A stretch of DNA of 64,000 bases. It comes from CANLBN01 sp965230205 (lineage in GTDB: Bacteria; Pseudomonadota; Gammaproteobacteria; Pseudomonadales; Cellvibrionaceae). A program made the position numbers and the translations under genes. The DNA is taken from the NCBI GenBank assembly GCA_965230205.1, contig OZ245996.1, forward strand, positions 62,001-126,000, in the 5' to 3' direction. The notes under the pieces are model-generated. The model had not been told where the DNA came from. It did no database searches and was given only the letters and a program-made list of their open reading frames with translations. Within the stretch, counting starts at the first letter, position 1, and the number at the start of each line of letters is the position of its first letter. Shown in pieces: positions 37,647 to 46,856 of the stretch.

Positions 37647-38630
37647 TTAATTCAGAGGTTCCTTAACTTTATCCTTTAACAACCCTGTTGATTTTGTTTT
37701 TGGTGTCCCTGACTTAACCAACACATTTGGCGGTTCTTTGCTTAAACGCACAGTCACCCTGCGATTTTTGGCTCTCCCCTTAGGGGTACGATTAGAAGAG
37801 ACTTGATAGCGCTCACCGTGCCAACGAGCAACAATTTTATCTTTATCAATGCCTTGCTCGATCAAATAATCCATTACTTTTTCTGTCCGTCGCTGAGATT
37901 TTAGTAGGTTTTCCCCGCGAATCCCTTCACTGTCAGTATGACCATCCAAATAGAACGTTTTCACTTCCGGGTCTTCATTGGCATAAGCGATTATCTGATC
38001 CAGACGCTTTTTAGCCTTATCCTTTAAGTCGTCGTCGTCGTTATCGTATAACAGTGTCGATTTTTTAACTTGTTTATAATTGGCCGTTAATAAATTACCC
38101 TGACACTGCAAATAACGCTGGTGGCTATTGCGAAAACCAATACTTGAGAGCGTTACTTGAATCGTCTGAGAGCCACCGTAAAGAGGGGCTCGCTTAAAAT
38201 CTAGCAACATACCACTTTCCAGCTCAGCCAACATTCTCTCTGAAAGCTTACGACCGATAGTAATTGGCATCATACTTTCTTTGACTGACACCATAGAGAG
38301 CTTGCTTTGAGCAGACTGAGACGACCAGGCCGGAGGACGAACAATTAATGCAGCCTGCCCTGTTTTCATACGTGGCATTTGAGAGTTCAGGTAAAAACGC
38401 GTTTGTTCACCCGCCTCACGTTCGAATACAGCTTCGCCAAACCCCTCCACTTCATGGGATAGACGGCACATAAATTTGGAGCCTTGAGTTTGCCACTTTA
38501 CCGCCTCTGTCCGAGTGGCATATTCTATTGACGCATGAGCACAAGCCCCCATCAGCAGTGCAAAAGCACCTGCCAAAGTGCGAATCAGCCTTAGCTTGCT
38601 AACCGGTACATTGTGTTTAATCAGTGACAT
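37647..38630 (-). CDS. motY: Flagellar stator-associated protein MotY
   Basis: 327 aa from the ATG of MSLIKHNVPVSKLRL; a TTG 24 codons upstream is less likely because the signal peptide (LIRTLAGAFALLMGACAHA) then lies too deep. The N-terminal domain (about 35-180) shows MotY features: KFMCRLSHEVEGFGEAVF, PPAWSSQSAQ and a Cys late in the domain (LQCQGN). The C-terminal OmpA-like peptidoglycan-binding domain (about 190-310) has LDGHTDSEG and RAKNRRVTV. MotY forms the T-ring holding stators of polar flagella in vibrios and pseudomonads. In Pseudomonas it sits next to pyrC and rnt. Confidence 0.9.
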   Translation of the reverse strand: MSLIKHNVPVSKLRLIRTLAGAFALLMGACAHASIEYATRTEAVKWQTQGSKFMCRLSHEVEGFGEAVFEREAGEQTRFYLNSQMPRMKTGQAALIVRPPAWSSQSAQSKLSMVSVKESMMPITIGRKLSERMLAELESGMLLDFKRAPLYGGSQTIQVTLSSIGFRNSHQRYLQCQGNLLTANYKQVKKSTLLYDNDDDDLKDKAKKRLDQIIAYANEDPEVKTFYLDGHTDSEGIRGENLLKSQRRTEKVMDYLIEQGIDKDKIVARWHGERYQVSSNRTPKGRAKNRRVTVRLSKEPPNVLVKSGTPKTKSTGLLKDKVKEPLN

Positions 38631-38713
38631 AGTGTTTATATCGGCTGTTTCCTTATATGCTTTAAACTCGTTTTTCTGTAGGATGCAGCTTTGTCTTTTC
38701 AAATAAGCTTTTC

Positions 38714-38890
38714 GGGCCTGTTCACACTAATTGAATTGCCACTGTTGAGACTAAAAAAACGCTAATCAAGGCGCGAGGAGAGTAGTTCCACCCCAAATGA
38801 GCGACGAGCAACACAGATACGCTCTTTCTGCCGAGCTGAACAAAAAAATTACCGCTAGCAGTGGTTATTCAATTAATGTGAACAAGGCCC
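38714..38890. repeat. Palindromic repeat element, copy A (177 bp)
   Basis: It begins GGGCCTGTTCACACTAATTG and ends with the near inverse, AATTAATGTGAACAAGGCCC. Similarity of the arms continues inward (GCCACTGTT against AGCAGTGGT), giving imperfect terminal inverted repeats of about 33 bp. Inside, the segment GGCGCGAGGAGAGTAGTT and CCAAATGAGCGACGAGCAAC matches copy B (43230-43495) with few changes. No coding frame. A non-autonomous mobile element or a large extragenic palindrome is the best description. It lies between motY and rnt. Confidence 0.88.
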
Positions 38891-39028
38891 TAGCTAAATT
38901 TAGCCGAGTAGCTCTAAAACACCAGCTATCCTGTATATTTAACCCACACTTGTATGACAAAATTTAAAAATGAACCGAAAAGATCTAATCAGGCTTCATT
39001 TAATAGAAATATAAACTAAGGAACCAAC

Positions 39029-39682
39029 GTGACAAATTTTGGACCCCCGACGGCTCTTGCAGACCGCTTTCGCGGCTTTTTGCCAGTCGTAATCGATGTA
39101 GAAACAGGAGGTTTTAACGCTAAGACTGATGCCTTACTAGAAGTAGCCGCTGCTACTCTCTCGATGAATGGTCTGGGCATATTAGAAATTGACGATATCT
39201 ATAGCTACCAAATAGAACCCTTTCCCAATGCCAATATCGAAGCTTCTGCAATAGAATTTACAGGTATTGATATAGAAAGCGGCAATCGTGAAACGGAACC
39301 GGAAGACAGCGCCTTAACTGACCTATTTAAGATAATCCGCCAATCAGTCAAAGCAAATGACTGCTCCAGGGCCGTCATGGTTGCCCATAATGCACACTTT
39401 GATCTGGGCTTCATAAATGCCGCTACCGCTCGGTGTAAAATCAAGCGTAACCCCTTTCACCCCTTCTCGTGCATGGATACTGCTACGCTTGCCGGGTTAG
39501 CCTATGGCCATACGGTACTTGCCAAAGCATGTGAGCTCGCGGGCATTGAGTTTAGCAATCGCAAGGCTCATTCAGCCGCTTACGATGCACAAAAAACAGC
39601 GGAATTATTCTGCTTAATTGTCAATCGTTGGCAGGAGTTAGGAGGGTGGCCTTTACAGTACGCCATGTCGGATGACGAATAG
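39029..39682 (+). CDS. rnt: Ribonuclease T
   Basis: 217 aa. It is a DEDDh exonuclease: VIDVETGGFN (D and E), AHNAHFDLGF (third D) and HSAAYDAQKTAELF (H and last D). The start MTNFGPPTALADRFRGFLPV and the overall length match RNase T, which trims the 3' ends of tRNA and stable RNAs as a dimer. The insert around SCMDTATLAGLAYGHTVLA is also typical. Transcribed toward the peroxiredoxin gene across a shared terminator. Confidence 0.96.
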   Translation: MTNFGPPTALADRFRGFLPVVIDVETGGFNAKTDALLEVAAATLSMNGLGILEIDDIYSYQIEPFPNANIEASAIEFTGIDIESGNRETEPEDSALTDLFKIIRQSVKANDCSRAVMVAHNAHFDLGFINAATARCKIKRNPFHPFSCMDTATLAGLAYGHTVLAKACELAGIEFSNRKAHSAAYDAQKTAELFCLIVNRWQELGGWPLQYAMSDDE

Positions 39683-39735
39683 ACTAGGAGCTGCTGACGT
39701 TTCATCAGCTACAGAAAATAGAAATCAGCTAAAAC

Positions 39736-39762
39736 AAAAAAGCCCGCATTAGCGGGCTTTTT
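39736..39762. terminator. Bidirectional terminator between rnt and the peroxiredoxin gene
   Basis: AAAAAGCCCGC pairs with GCGGGCTTTTT around a four-base ATTA loop. The A-run before and the T-run after serve both converging genes. Confidence 0.93.
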
Positions 39763-39782
39763 GATAAATACGCGGTATAAAA

Positions 39783-40385
39783 TTACAAGCTTGCTGCATT
39801 ATCCGTTAGATAAGAAGCAACACCTTCCGGGTTAGCCTGCATACCTGAATCACCTTCTTTCCAACCTGCTGGGCACACTTCACCGTGCTTTTGATGGAAT
39901 TCTAATGCATCAACCATACGCAACATTTCATCAACATTACGTCCTAGAGGCAAATCATTCACCACTTGATGACGAACAACACCTTCTTCATCGATCAAGA
40001 ATGAACCACGATAAGCAACACCACCAGCTGACTCAACATCGTATGCTTGGCAAATCTCATGCTTCATATCAGCCACTAAGGTGTATTTTACTTGGCCGAT
40101 ACCACCTTTATCAGTCGGAGTATTTCGCCATGCATTGTGTGTCCAATGACTATCAATTGAGACACCGATGACTTCAACGCCACGCTTTTCAAATTCTGCC
40201 ATGCGATTATCAAATGCAAGCAATTCTGACGGACATACGAAAGTAAAATCCAATGGGTAAAAGAAGACAACTGCCTTTTTACCTTCAGTTGCTTGTGAAA
40301 ATTTAAAGTTTTCGCTAATTTCACCAGAGCCAAGCACAGCAGGTGCTGTAAAATCTGGAGCTTGTTTACCAACAAGTACGGCCAT
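39783..40385 (-). CDS. Typical 2-Cys peroxiredoxin (AhpC/TSA family)
   Basis: 200 aa from the ATG of MAVLVGKQAPDFTAPAVLGS, with AAGGAAA just upstream; a longer frame of 28 codons has no support. The peroxidatic cysteine is Cys51 in FTFVCPSELLAF and the resolving cysteine is Cys171 in GEVCPAGW. It reduces hydrogen peroxide and organic hydroperoxides, using thioredoxin or AhpF. In Pseudomonas the same neighbour order (rnt, then a peroxiredoxin) occurs. Confidence 0.95.
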   Translation of the reverse strand: MAVLVGKQAPDFTAPAVLGSGEISENFKFSQATEGKKAVVFFYPLDFTFVCPSELLAFDNRMAEFEKRGVEVIGVSIDSHWTHNAWRNTPTDKGGIGQVKYTLVADMKHEICQAYDVESAGGVAYRGSFLIDEEGVVRHQVVNDLPLGRNVDEMLRMVDALEFHQKHGEVCPAGWKEGDSGMQANPEGVASYLTDNAASL

Positions 40386-40518
40386 AAAGTTTTCCTTTAG
40401 TAAGTGATTTAAAAAAATTAAGTACAAAGCTTCCTGTGGGGCGCGCATTATAGCGGCCTCAGGAAGCAAAAGGTGATTAAATTAATTAATAAGAATAATA
40501 GAAAAAAATTGAAGCTTA

Positions 40519-41349
40519 TTAGTTCGTTTTAGCAACATTGAGATCCATTGTCGGATAAGGGATACCAATGCCAACTTCATCAAAGCGATTTTTAATTTTT
40601 TCGTGCAGGTCAAAATGAACACCCCAATAATCCGCGCTATTTACCCAAGGACGAAAAACCAAATTAACTGAGGAATCGGCCAGCTCAACAACACCAATAG
40701 TCACTGCAGGATCTTTCAGTATACGATCATCAGCATCAGCCAAGGCTTGTAGCTCATCTTTCACTTGTTGAATATTGGCGTCGTAACTCACACCCACAAC
40801 CAAATCAACACGACGCGTTGGCTGAGTAGAGTAGTTAGTAATGTTAGAGCCCATTACCGAAGAGTTGGCCACAATAATGGTTTTATTATCACCCGTTGTT
40901 AGCGTTGTTGAGAAAATAGAAATTTCATTAACAACACCTGCTACACCCGCAACTTCAACAAAATCGCCGACTTTAATAGGGCGGAATAAAATAAGCAGAA
41001 CACCCGCTGCAAAGTTTGCGAGCGAACCCTGCAATGCTAAACCAACGGCTAAACCCGCCGCACCGACAATCGCAACAAATGACGCAGTCTGTATACCAAT
41101 CTGCCCCAGTGCCGCAATAATAATAACGGTTAGGAAAATATAGTAGAGGATATTTTTAACAAATTTGCTGATGGTTACATCAATATTGCTGGCCATCATC
41201 CGTCTTTCGATAAAACCAGTGACGCGTTTCGCAACCCACTTACCAATAATAAAGACAGCCAAGGCCAAAACAATCTTGGTACCATAGGTAATCACAAGCG
41301 TACCAACCTGCTCTATCATTTTTTCATCTAAAAGGGAATCCACATTCAT
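40519..41349 (-). CDS. mscS: Small-conductance mechanosensitive channel, MscS family
   Basis: 276 aa with GGAGAG upstream. There are three membrane helices (about 17-38, 60-80 and 87-115); the third is the glycine/alanine-rich pore helix (FVAIVGAAGLAVGLALQGSLANFAAGVLLILFRP), nearly diagnostic for MscS. The beta domain (GDFVEVAGVAGVVNEISIFSTTL) and the C-terminal alpha-beta domain follow. Length matches E. coli MscS. It opens under membrane tension during osmotic downshock. Confidence 0.96.
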   Translation of the reverse strand: MNVDSLLDEKMIEQVGTLVITYGTKIVLALAVFIIGKWVAKRVTGFIERRMMASNIDVTISKFVKNILYYIFLTVIIIAALGQIGIQTASFVAIVGAAGLAVGLALQGSLANFAAGVLLILFRPIKVGDFVEVAGVAGVVNEISIFSTTLTTGDNKTIIVANSSVMGSNITNYSTQPTRRVDLVVGVSYDANIQQVKDELQALADADDRILKDPAVTIGVVELADSSVNLVFRPWVNSADYWGVHFDLHEKIKNRFDEVGIGIPYPTMDLNVAKTN

Positions 41350-41431
41350 TATTATTCTCTCCAGTTTGAGTAATTTTTAACAGTCATTATACGTAACTTT
41401 TATATACACGGATTTATGTACATATACAGAT

Positions 41432-41992
41432 TTAGCCGCGCTTTTCGCGAAGCGTTTTAATAACAGCAACGACCCGGCGATTCTTGAGCTTATTACTTTT
41501 CGAATCATTTGCCACTAAAGGCCTATCTTCACCAAAACCAATTGCGGTTACTCTCGGTGTAGGAATATTAAACTGCACAACCAAGACTCTAGCAACTGCT
41601 TGCGCTCGTCTATGTGATAACCCTTTATTATATTCACTGGGACCATCACTATCACTATGCCCTTCGATAGTAACGCGAGTTAAAGGGTTTTCTCGCATAA
41701 AAACAGCCACTTTTTCGACTTCCGAAAAATACTCTGGTCTGACAACCGATGAATCAAATTCAAAATTGATATTTAAAGTAATTTTATTTGATTCTTTAAT
41801 AACAACATAACAACCGCGTTCATCAACGCTTGTCCCTGGCGGAGTTTTATAGCATTCATCGTATTTATCAATAACGCCATCCCCATCAGAATCTACCATT
41901 AATACCTGGGGCTTAATTTCTTCTTCCGCATGCGCCAATGAAAACAGCACACAGGATAAAAAAATTACAAAAAAAGACAAACACTTATTCAT
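41432..41992 (-). CDS. OmpA family protein with calcium-type repeat
   Basis: 186 aa with signal peptide (1-22, cut near AHA-EEE), a single thrombospondin type 3-like segment (DSDGDGVIDKYDEC) and a C-terminal OmpA domain (about 70-180) with EGHSDSDGPSEYNKGLSHRRA and LKNRRVVAVI. No N-terminal beta barrel is present, so it is probably a periplasmic or lipid-independent peptidoglycan-binding protein. It lies between mscS and the amidase gene on the same strand. Confidence 0.88.
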   Translation of the reverse strand: MNKCLSFFVIFLSCVLFSLAHAEEEIKPQVLMVDSDGDGVIDKYDECYKTPPGTSVDERGCYVVIKESNKITLNINFEFDSSVVRPEYFSEVEKVAVFMRENPLTRVTIEGHSDSDGPSEYNKGLSHRRAQAVARVLVVQFNIPTPRVTAIGFGEDRPLVANDSKSNKLKNRRVVAVIKTLREKRG

Positions 41993-42018
41993 AAGTAGTA
42001 CCTTTTAACACACGATTA

Positions 42019-42858
42019 TTATTTATTTTTGTTAAGTTTTAATGAAAAGTCATCGGCATCCCGCCAGGCAGGAAACTTGTGCCGATAAGCAGTTAATAAT
42101 TCCGCATTAAAGTTAACAGTTTCAACCCACTCTCCAGGCTGATCTATTAATAATTCCCCTAAATAATCAATAGCCAGAGAATCACCAGAATAACGATAAC
42201 CCTTACCATCAACACCGACGCGATTGACACCAACGACGTAAGCCTGATTCTCTATAGCGCGTGCTTGCAATAAGGTACGCCAATGATGGCGTCGCGCTTC
42301 AGGCCAGTTAGCAACACAAAGCATCAAGTCATAATCATTGCGGTTACGACAAAAGACCGGAAAACGTAAATCATAACAAACTGTTAACAATAGTCGCCAG
42401 CCATTATATTCAATCACACAACGCTCATTACCGTATTGGTAACGCTTGTGCTCATTATACATTCTAAATAAATGTACTTTATCGTAATGAAATAGCTGTC
42501 CATCCGGAGTGGCAAATAAAAGGCGATTAACAAAAGGGGGCAATTGCTCTTCTGCGTTTTGTGATTTAACGTCCTTTAAATAACCCTCTTCACCTTCATC
42601 AATTGCACACGCAACACTGCCTGTAATTGCCGCACCTAGTTGCTGGGCTTGCTCTAATAACCATTCACTCGCGTTACCAGAGGATGTCAAATTTTCAGGG
42701 TGATTAGTAAAGCCAGAAGTAAACATCTCTGGCAGCACAATAAGGTCAGTATTGCCTTTAACCGACGATAATTTTTCAGTTAATTGTCGCCGGTTAGCTT
42801 CAGGATCATGCCAATGAAGAGAAGTCTGAACTAATGTAACTCGTAAGTTATTAGCCAT
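42019..42858 (-). CDS. Omega-amidase, nitrilase superfamily (YafV-like)
   Basis: 279 aa; its ATG overlaps the grxD stop by one base (TAATG), so it is translationally coupled. The nitrilase triad is visible: Glu in LPEMFTSGF, Lys in YDKVHLFRM and Cys in LTVCYDLRFPVF. NWPEARRHHW and NRVGVDGKGYRYSGDS match the YafV/omega-amidase group that deaminates 2-oxoglutaramate and repairs deaminated glutathione or similar. The substrate within that group is uncertain. Confidence 0.9.
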   Translation of the reverse strand: MANNLRVTLVQTSLHWHDPEANRRQLTEKLSSVKGNTDLIVLPEMFTSGFTNHPENLTSSGNASEWLLEQAQQLGAAITGSVACAIDEGEEGYLKDVKSQNAEEQLPPFVNRLLFATPDGQLFHYDKVHLFRMYNEHKRYQYGNERCVIEYNGWRLLLTVCYDLRFPVFCRNRNDYDLMLCVANWPEARRHHWRTLLQARAIENQAYVVGVNRVGVDGKGYRYSGDSLAIDYLGELLIDQPGEWVETVNFNAELLTAYRHKFPAWRDADDFSLKLNKNK

Positions 42859-43193
42859 TAACCCTCATTAGTATTTTCAGCAGGGACCGCTTTGTCGATT
42901 AAAGTCTGTAATTCGCCTGCTTCATGCATTTCACTAATAATATCGCAACCACCTATGAGCTCACCTTCAACCCACAACTGAGGAAAGGTTGGCCACTCGG
43001 CATACTTGGGGAGATTGGCACGAATTTCAGGATTAGCCAGGATATCAACATACGCAAACTTTTTACCACAAGCCATAATGGCCTGAGAAGCACGCATAGA
43101 AAAGCCACATTGAGGGGCATTTGGCGAGCCTTTCATATAAAGGATTACGGAGTTATCAGAAATTTGTTGCTTAATAGTATCCATGATATCCAT
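42858..43193 (-). CDS. grxD: Monothiol glutaredoxin, Grx4 family
   Basis: 111 aa. CGFS active site at Cys29 (KGSPNAPQCGFS), followed by FAYVDILANPEIRANLPKYA, WPTFPQLWVEGELIGGCDI: the full CGFS-glutaredoxin pattern. It carries a glutathione-ligated [2Fe-2S] cluster as a dimer or with BolA and takes part in iron-sulfur trafficking. Confidence 0.96.
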   Translation of the reverse strand: MDIMDTIKQQISDNSVILYMKGSPNAPQCGFSMRASQAIMACGKKFAYVDILANPEIRANLPKYAEWPTFPQLWVEGELIGGCDIISEMHEAGELQTLIDKAVPAENTNEG

Positions 43194-43229
43194 GGGGTTT
43201 TAATACCTCTTACTCAAATTAAAATGCTA

Positions 43230-43495
43230 GGGCCTATTCACACTAATTGAATGGCACCTGTTGTTCCTAAAATAGTGTCAATTTAGGCGTGAGGAGCATA
43301 GTTTGGTCATTCCAAATGAGTGACGAGCAACAACGAGTGAGGCTATTTTAGGAACAACCCGTAGGGCTGGACTATTTTTCTCTCTCGCGGTGTTGCCAAT
43401 CGCTTATGTAGAAACAACTACACCGCGCTCATGGCGCCTTGCGAGTGGAAAAAATAGACACCAGCAGGCGCTATTCAATTAGTGTGAATAGGCCC
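43230..43495. repeat. Palindromic repeat element, copy B (266 bp)
   Basis: It starts GGGCCTATTCACACTAATTG and ends AATTAGTGTGAATAGGCCC; the outer 23 bases are perfect inverted repeats, and similarity continues inward for about ten more. It also contains nested inverted repeats: GTTGTTCCTAAAATAG (43260-43275) faces CTATTTTAGGAACAAC (43352-43367), and GCTGGACTATTTTT faces AAAAAATAGACACCAGC. The interior shares GGCGTGAGGAG and CCAAATGAGTGACGAGCAAC with copy A, which lacks about 90 bp of the right-hand half. No gene inside. It lies between grxD and a response regulator gene. Confidence 0.92.
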
Positions 43496-43770
43496 TCGTC
43501 AAAATCAGCCGCCATTCTAACCGATTCAACCTATAACTGCATTATTCGATTTTTGCATTAATGTAGACCTCAACGGATCAAAAATCTTACTTAACCCGAC
43601 CTGTCCACATCTCTTCAATTATACTTTACACTTATGTCGTCAATTTCTTCTCAAAATAGTAATAGCGATAGCGTATTAAAAACTTATTCGCATAAGCCTC
43701 AGTTTCTTCTCAAGCAGAGCCCATGAATGCCGTTAGCCTAGTAAGTGCATATTGATAGGCTATCGGTTTA
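43496..43770. other. Intergenic leader before the GGDEF/EAL response regulator
   Basis: About 275 bases after the repeat element without a gene. I see no strong promoter and no good ribosome site next to the ATG at 43771. Confidence 0.4.
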
Positions 43771-45492
43771 ATGTTCTCCTCGTCACATACGGATCATTCA
43801 TCTACAAATCCACCCCCAACGCTCTTAATCGTTGATGATGAAAAGCATATCTGCTCCGCATTAAAGCGCTTATTCCATCAAGATGGATACGTCATTCACA
43901 CAGCCACATCAGCGGATGAAGCCGATTACATTCTTGATGACCACTCCGTTAGTGTGATTATTTCTGACCAGAGAATGCCAAAAGAATTAGGAACTGATTT
44001 CTTGAATCGAGTACAAGGGAAACACCCTGATACTGTCAGGATGATCCTAAGTGGCTACTCCGACATCAATGACATCACAAAAGCCATGGATACCGGGGCC
44101 ATTTATAAATTCCTGACAAAACCCTGGGATGATTCACTATTGCGAGCGAATGTCAGAGAAGCCTTTCATCGAGCCAATGAATTAGCAAAATTCAAACACT
44201 CTGCTTCCGACCACCACTTCACCGATACAATTACAAAACTGGGTAACCGCCAGCACCTTGAAAAAATGTATACCCCGATGTTAAAAACAGCAGCAAGCCA
44301 AAACAATAACTTGCTCCTTTTACTCTTACATCTCGATCAATATGAACCTATATTGGTCCATCTAGGTGAAACCTCCATCAATTTATTACTTAAGCAAATC
44401 GCAGATGTACTTTCGAATAGTTTTGGGCAAGAAGTTGAATTAGGTTATACCGGAGAAGGAGTATTCTGTGCTCTCGTCATCGATATTGACATCGACACAT
44501 GTTTAGCACGATTAACCCAGATTATAAAACACACGTTTGCGACTGCAATTGAGCACGCCAATCACGAAATGCTGATTACCTTTAGCATCGGCGCTGAAAA
44601 CAATACATCCGAACACACCTTTGAAAAACGTTTCGAGAACGCACGCATAGCTTTGCACGACTCCATGACCTTTGGTCATAGTGGCATCAGAATATACAAT
44701 CGCGAGATTAGCGCCGCTGGAAAAAGGCGCCTTACCATTGAAAACGATCTACGACGTGCTATCGAGTGTGATCAGCTGCAGATTGCCTATCAACCTCAAA
44801 TCTCTGTTGGCGACGGCAAAATATCTGGATTTGAATCATTACTCCGCTGGAAACATCCAGAACTGGGCTCAATCAGCCCTGTTGAGTTTATTCCAATTTC
44901 AGAAGAGAACCGCTTGATTATCGATATAGGTTTATGGGTTCTCGATCACTCAATGAAACAATTTAAGGAGTGGGAAACAGCAGGCCTAAATCCTAAAACC
45001 TTATCCGTGAACGTTTCGCCAGTGCAAATGCAACAGCCAGGACTAGCCGATAAAATATCCAGCATGATGAAAAAACATCAATGGTCAAAAGATAGCTTAG
45101 TGATTGAAATTACAGAGTCGACAGATCTATCTGACACGCAAATAAGTCAAACGCTGATAGAGTTACACAACCTTGGAATTGCCTTAGCCATCGATGACTT
45201 TGGAACAGGTTATGCTAACTTTACTAACCTGACTCAATTGCCGATTTCCAAAGTAAAAATCGACAGATCATTAATCCTTGCCGCGACATCAGGCGACAAG
45301 CATCGCCAACTATTTAACAGAGTTGTTAGCATGGCCCATGAACTCGGCTTCGAAACGGTCGTAGAAGGTGTTGAAACCCCAGAAGAGCTTGCCATAGCAA
45401 CAGAAAACAATTGCCATATCATACAGGGGTATTTCTATAGCCCTCCTCTAGCCGCAGAACACTGCTATAAACTTATCAAGCACCAGCACTAA
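43771..45492 (+). CDS. Response regulator with degenerate GGDEF and intact EAL domain
   Basis: 573 aa: receiver (about 15-130; IVDDEKHI, ISDQRMP, TKPW), GGDEF-like domain (about 155-295, where the signature is eroded to GYTGEGVF, so no cyclase activity is expected), and EAL domain (about 310-565) with ESLLRW, NVSPVQ, ITEST, IDDFGTGYANF, KIDRSL and EGVETPEEL. All key phosphodiesterase residues are present, so it should degrade cyclic di-GMP in response to phosphorylation. The receiver resembles those of RpfG-type regulators. Cognate kinase not adjacent. The start lacks a clear ribosome site. Confidence 0.9.
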   Translation: MFSSSHTDHSSTNPPPTLLIVDDEKHICSALKRLFHQDGYVIHTATSADEADYILDDHSVSVIISDQRMPKELGTDFLNRVQGKHPDTVRMILSGYSDINDITKAMDTGAIYKFLTKPWDDSLLRANVREAFHRANELAKFKHSASDHHFTDTITKLGNRQHLEKMYTPMLKTAASQNNNLLLLLLHLDQYEPILVHLGETSINLLLKQIADVLSNSFGQEVELGYTGEGVFCALVIDIDIDTCLARLTQIIKHTFATAIEHANHEMLITFSIGAENNTSEHTFEKRFENARIALHDSMTFGHSGIRIYNREISAAGKRRLTIENDLRRAIECDQLQIAYQPQISVGDGKISGFESLLRWKHPELGSISPVEFIPISEENRLIIDIGLWVLDHSMKQFKEWETAGLNPKTLSVNVSPVQMQQPGLADKISSMMKKHQWSKDSLVIEITESTDLSDTQISQTLIELHNLGIALAIDDFGTGYANFTNLTQLPISKVKIDRSLILAATSGDKHRQLFNRVVSMAHELGFETVVEGVETPEELAIATENNCHIIQGYFYSPPLAAEHCYKLIKHQH

Positions 45493-45647
45493 ATAAAGCT
45501 AATCTCAATTTCTGAGTAAATTCAAGCGATTACAGCACAATTGCCAAAGCACGCAACTTAGCAGATAATAGCTTCTTAATTAGGCAGCTACCGCTGCCTT
45601 TTTCCATTTTAGGCGGTAGCACTTTTTATTTACCCTTTATTAGCGAT

Positions 45648-46817
45648 ATGTACAACATGACAACACATGCATTAATTAATACCTACGGAGAACGAGCATT
45701 AACCCTAGTGAAAGGTGCTGGCTGTTATGTCTGGGACACAGAAGATAAAAAGTACTTAGATGCATTGGCAGGCATCGCTGTCTGCGGTTTAGGACATTGC
45801 CACCCCAATGTCACCTCTGCCCTGAAGAATCAGGCAGACACCTTGATGCACACCTCAAACCTCTATAATTTATCTGTTCAGCAAAAAGCAGCTGAAGATC
45901 TATGTCGAGTCAGCGGAATGGAAAAGGTATTCTTTTCCAATTCTGGCGCAGAGGCCAATGAAGCAGCCATTAAGATTGCTCGCAAATATGGCTGCGAAAA
46001 AGGCATCGCTACTCCAACAATCATTACCTTGGATCACGGCTTTCATGGCCGCACCATGGCAACTCTAACAGCAACAGCTAACCCTAAAGTAAAGCATGGC
46101 TTTTCACCACTGTTAGAAGGCTTTATACATTTACCCTTCGATGACATTAACGCTATCAATGCTTTAGAGGGTGACCCTGATATTGTTGCCATCATGGTTG
46201 AACCGGTACAAGGTGAGGGCGGTATTCAAATACCTGCCGATGACTACTTACCAACATTACGCGACATCTGTGATAAAAACGGCTGGTTGCTAATCTTAGA
46301 TGAGATACAAACTGGCAATTGCCGTACAGGTCATCATTTTGCTTATCAGGCATATGATTTCTATCCTGACATAATGACAACCGCAAAAGGTTTAGCTAAT
46401 GGCCTGCCGGCCGGCGCGTGTTTAACACGTGGCAAAACCAATACTATTTTACAGCCAGGCAACCATGGCTCGACATACGGTGGCAACCCACTCGCCTGCG
46501 CTACTATTAGTGCAGTCATAGAAACCATGGAAGAAGAAAAGATCTGCGATAAAGTAAAATCTTTAGGGAATTACTTTGCGAAAGGCTTTAAAGAAGCCTT
46601 AGCCAATAAGGCCCAAGTAAAAGAGTTCCGACAGAAAGGACTGTTAATAGGTATCGAGCTAGACCAACCCTGCCCAGAGCTGGTTCAACAAGCGGCAGAT
46701 AAAGGCTTGTTGATTAACGTCACCGCTGGCAGCGTTATCAGATTGCTGCCCCCTTTAATCATGACTGAAGACCAGGCCGATCAAGTGATCGAGATTGTTG
46801 CTTCACTCATTCACTAA
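45648..46817 (+). CDS. argD: Acetylornithine aminotransferase
   Basis: 389 aa (386 from the second ATG, at MTTHALINTYG). Class III PLP aminotransferase: GAEANEAAIKIARKYG, HGFHGRTMATLTATANPK, EPVQGEGGI, LDEIQTGNCRTG and the PLP lysine in TTAKGLANGLPAGA. Size and sequence fit ArgD, which makes N-acetylornithine and can also act in lysine synthesis. argF follows after 39 bases on the same strand, so the two form an arginine-biosynthesis operon. Confidence 0.94.
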   Translation: MYNMTTHALINTYGERALTLVKGAGCYVWDTEDKKYLDALAGIAVCGLGHCHPNVTSALKNQADTLMHTSNLYNLSVQQKAAEDLCRVSGMEKVFFSNSGAEANEAAIKIARKYGCEKGIATPTIITLDHGFHGRTMATLTATANPKVKHGFSPLLEGFIHLPFDDINAINALEGDPDIVAIMVEPVQGEGGIQIPADDYLPTLRDICDKNGWLLILDEIQTGNCRTGHHFAYQAYDFYPDIMTTAKGLANGLPAGACLTRGKTNTILQPGNHGSTYGGNPLACATISAVIETMEEEKICDKVKSLGNYFAKGFKEALANKAQVKEFRQKGLLIGIELDQPCPELVQQAADKGLLINVTAGSVIRLLPPLIMTEDQADQVIEIVASLIH

Positions 46818-46856
46818 TATTTAAAACCGCTACTATACGCAACAGGACTCCCTGCT

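Noticed and set aside
38714..43495. CRISPR array or tRNA genes from the repeat elements
   Set aside because: The two elements are single, unlike in length, 4.3 kb apart, and contain no cloverleaf or regular repeat-spacer structure.
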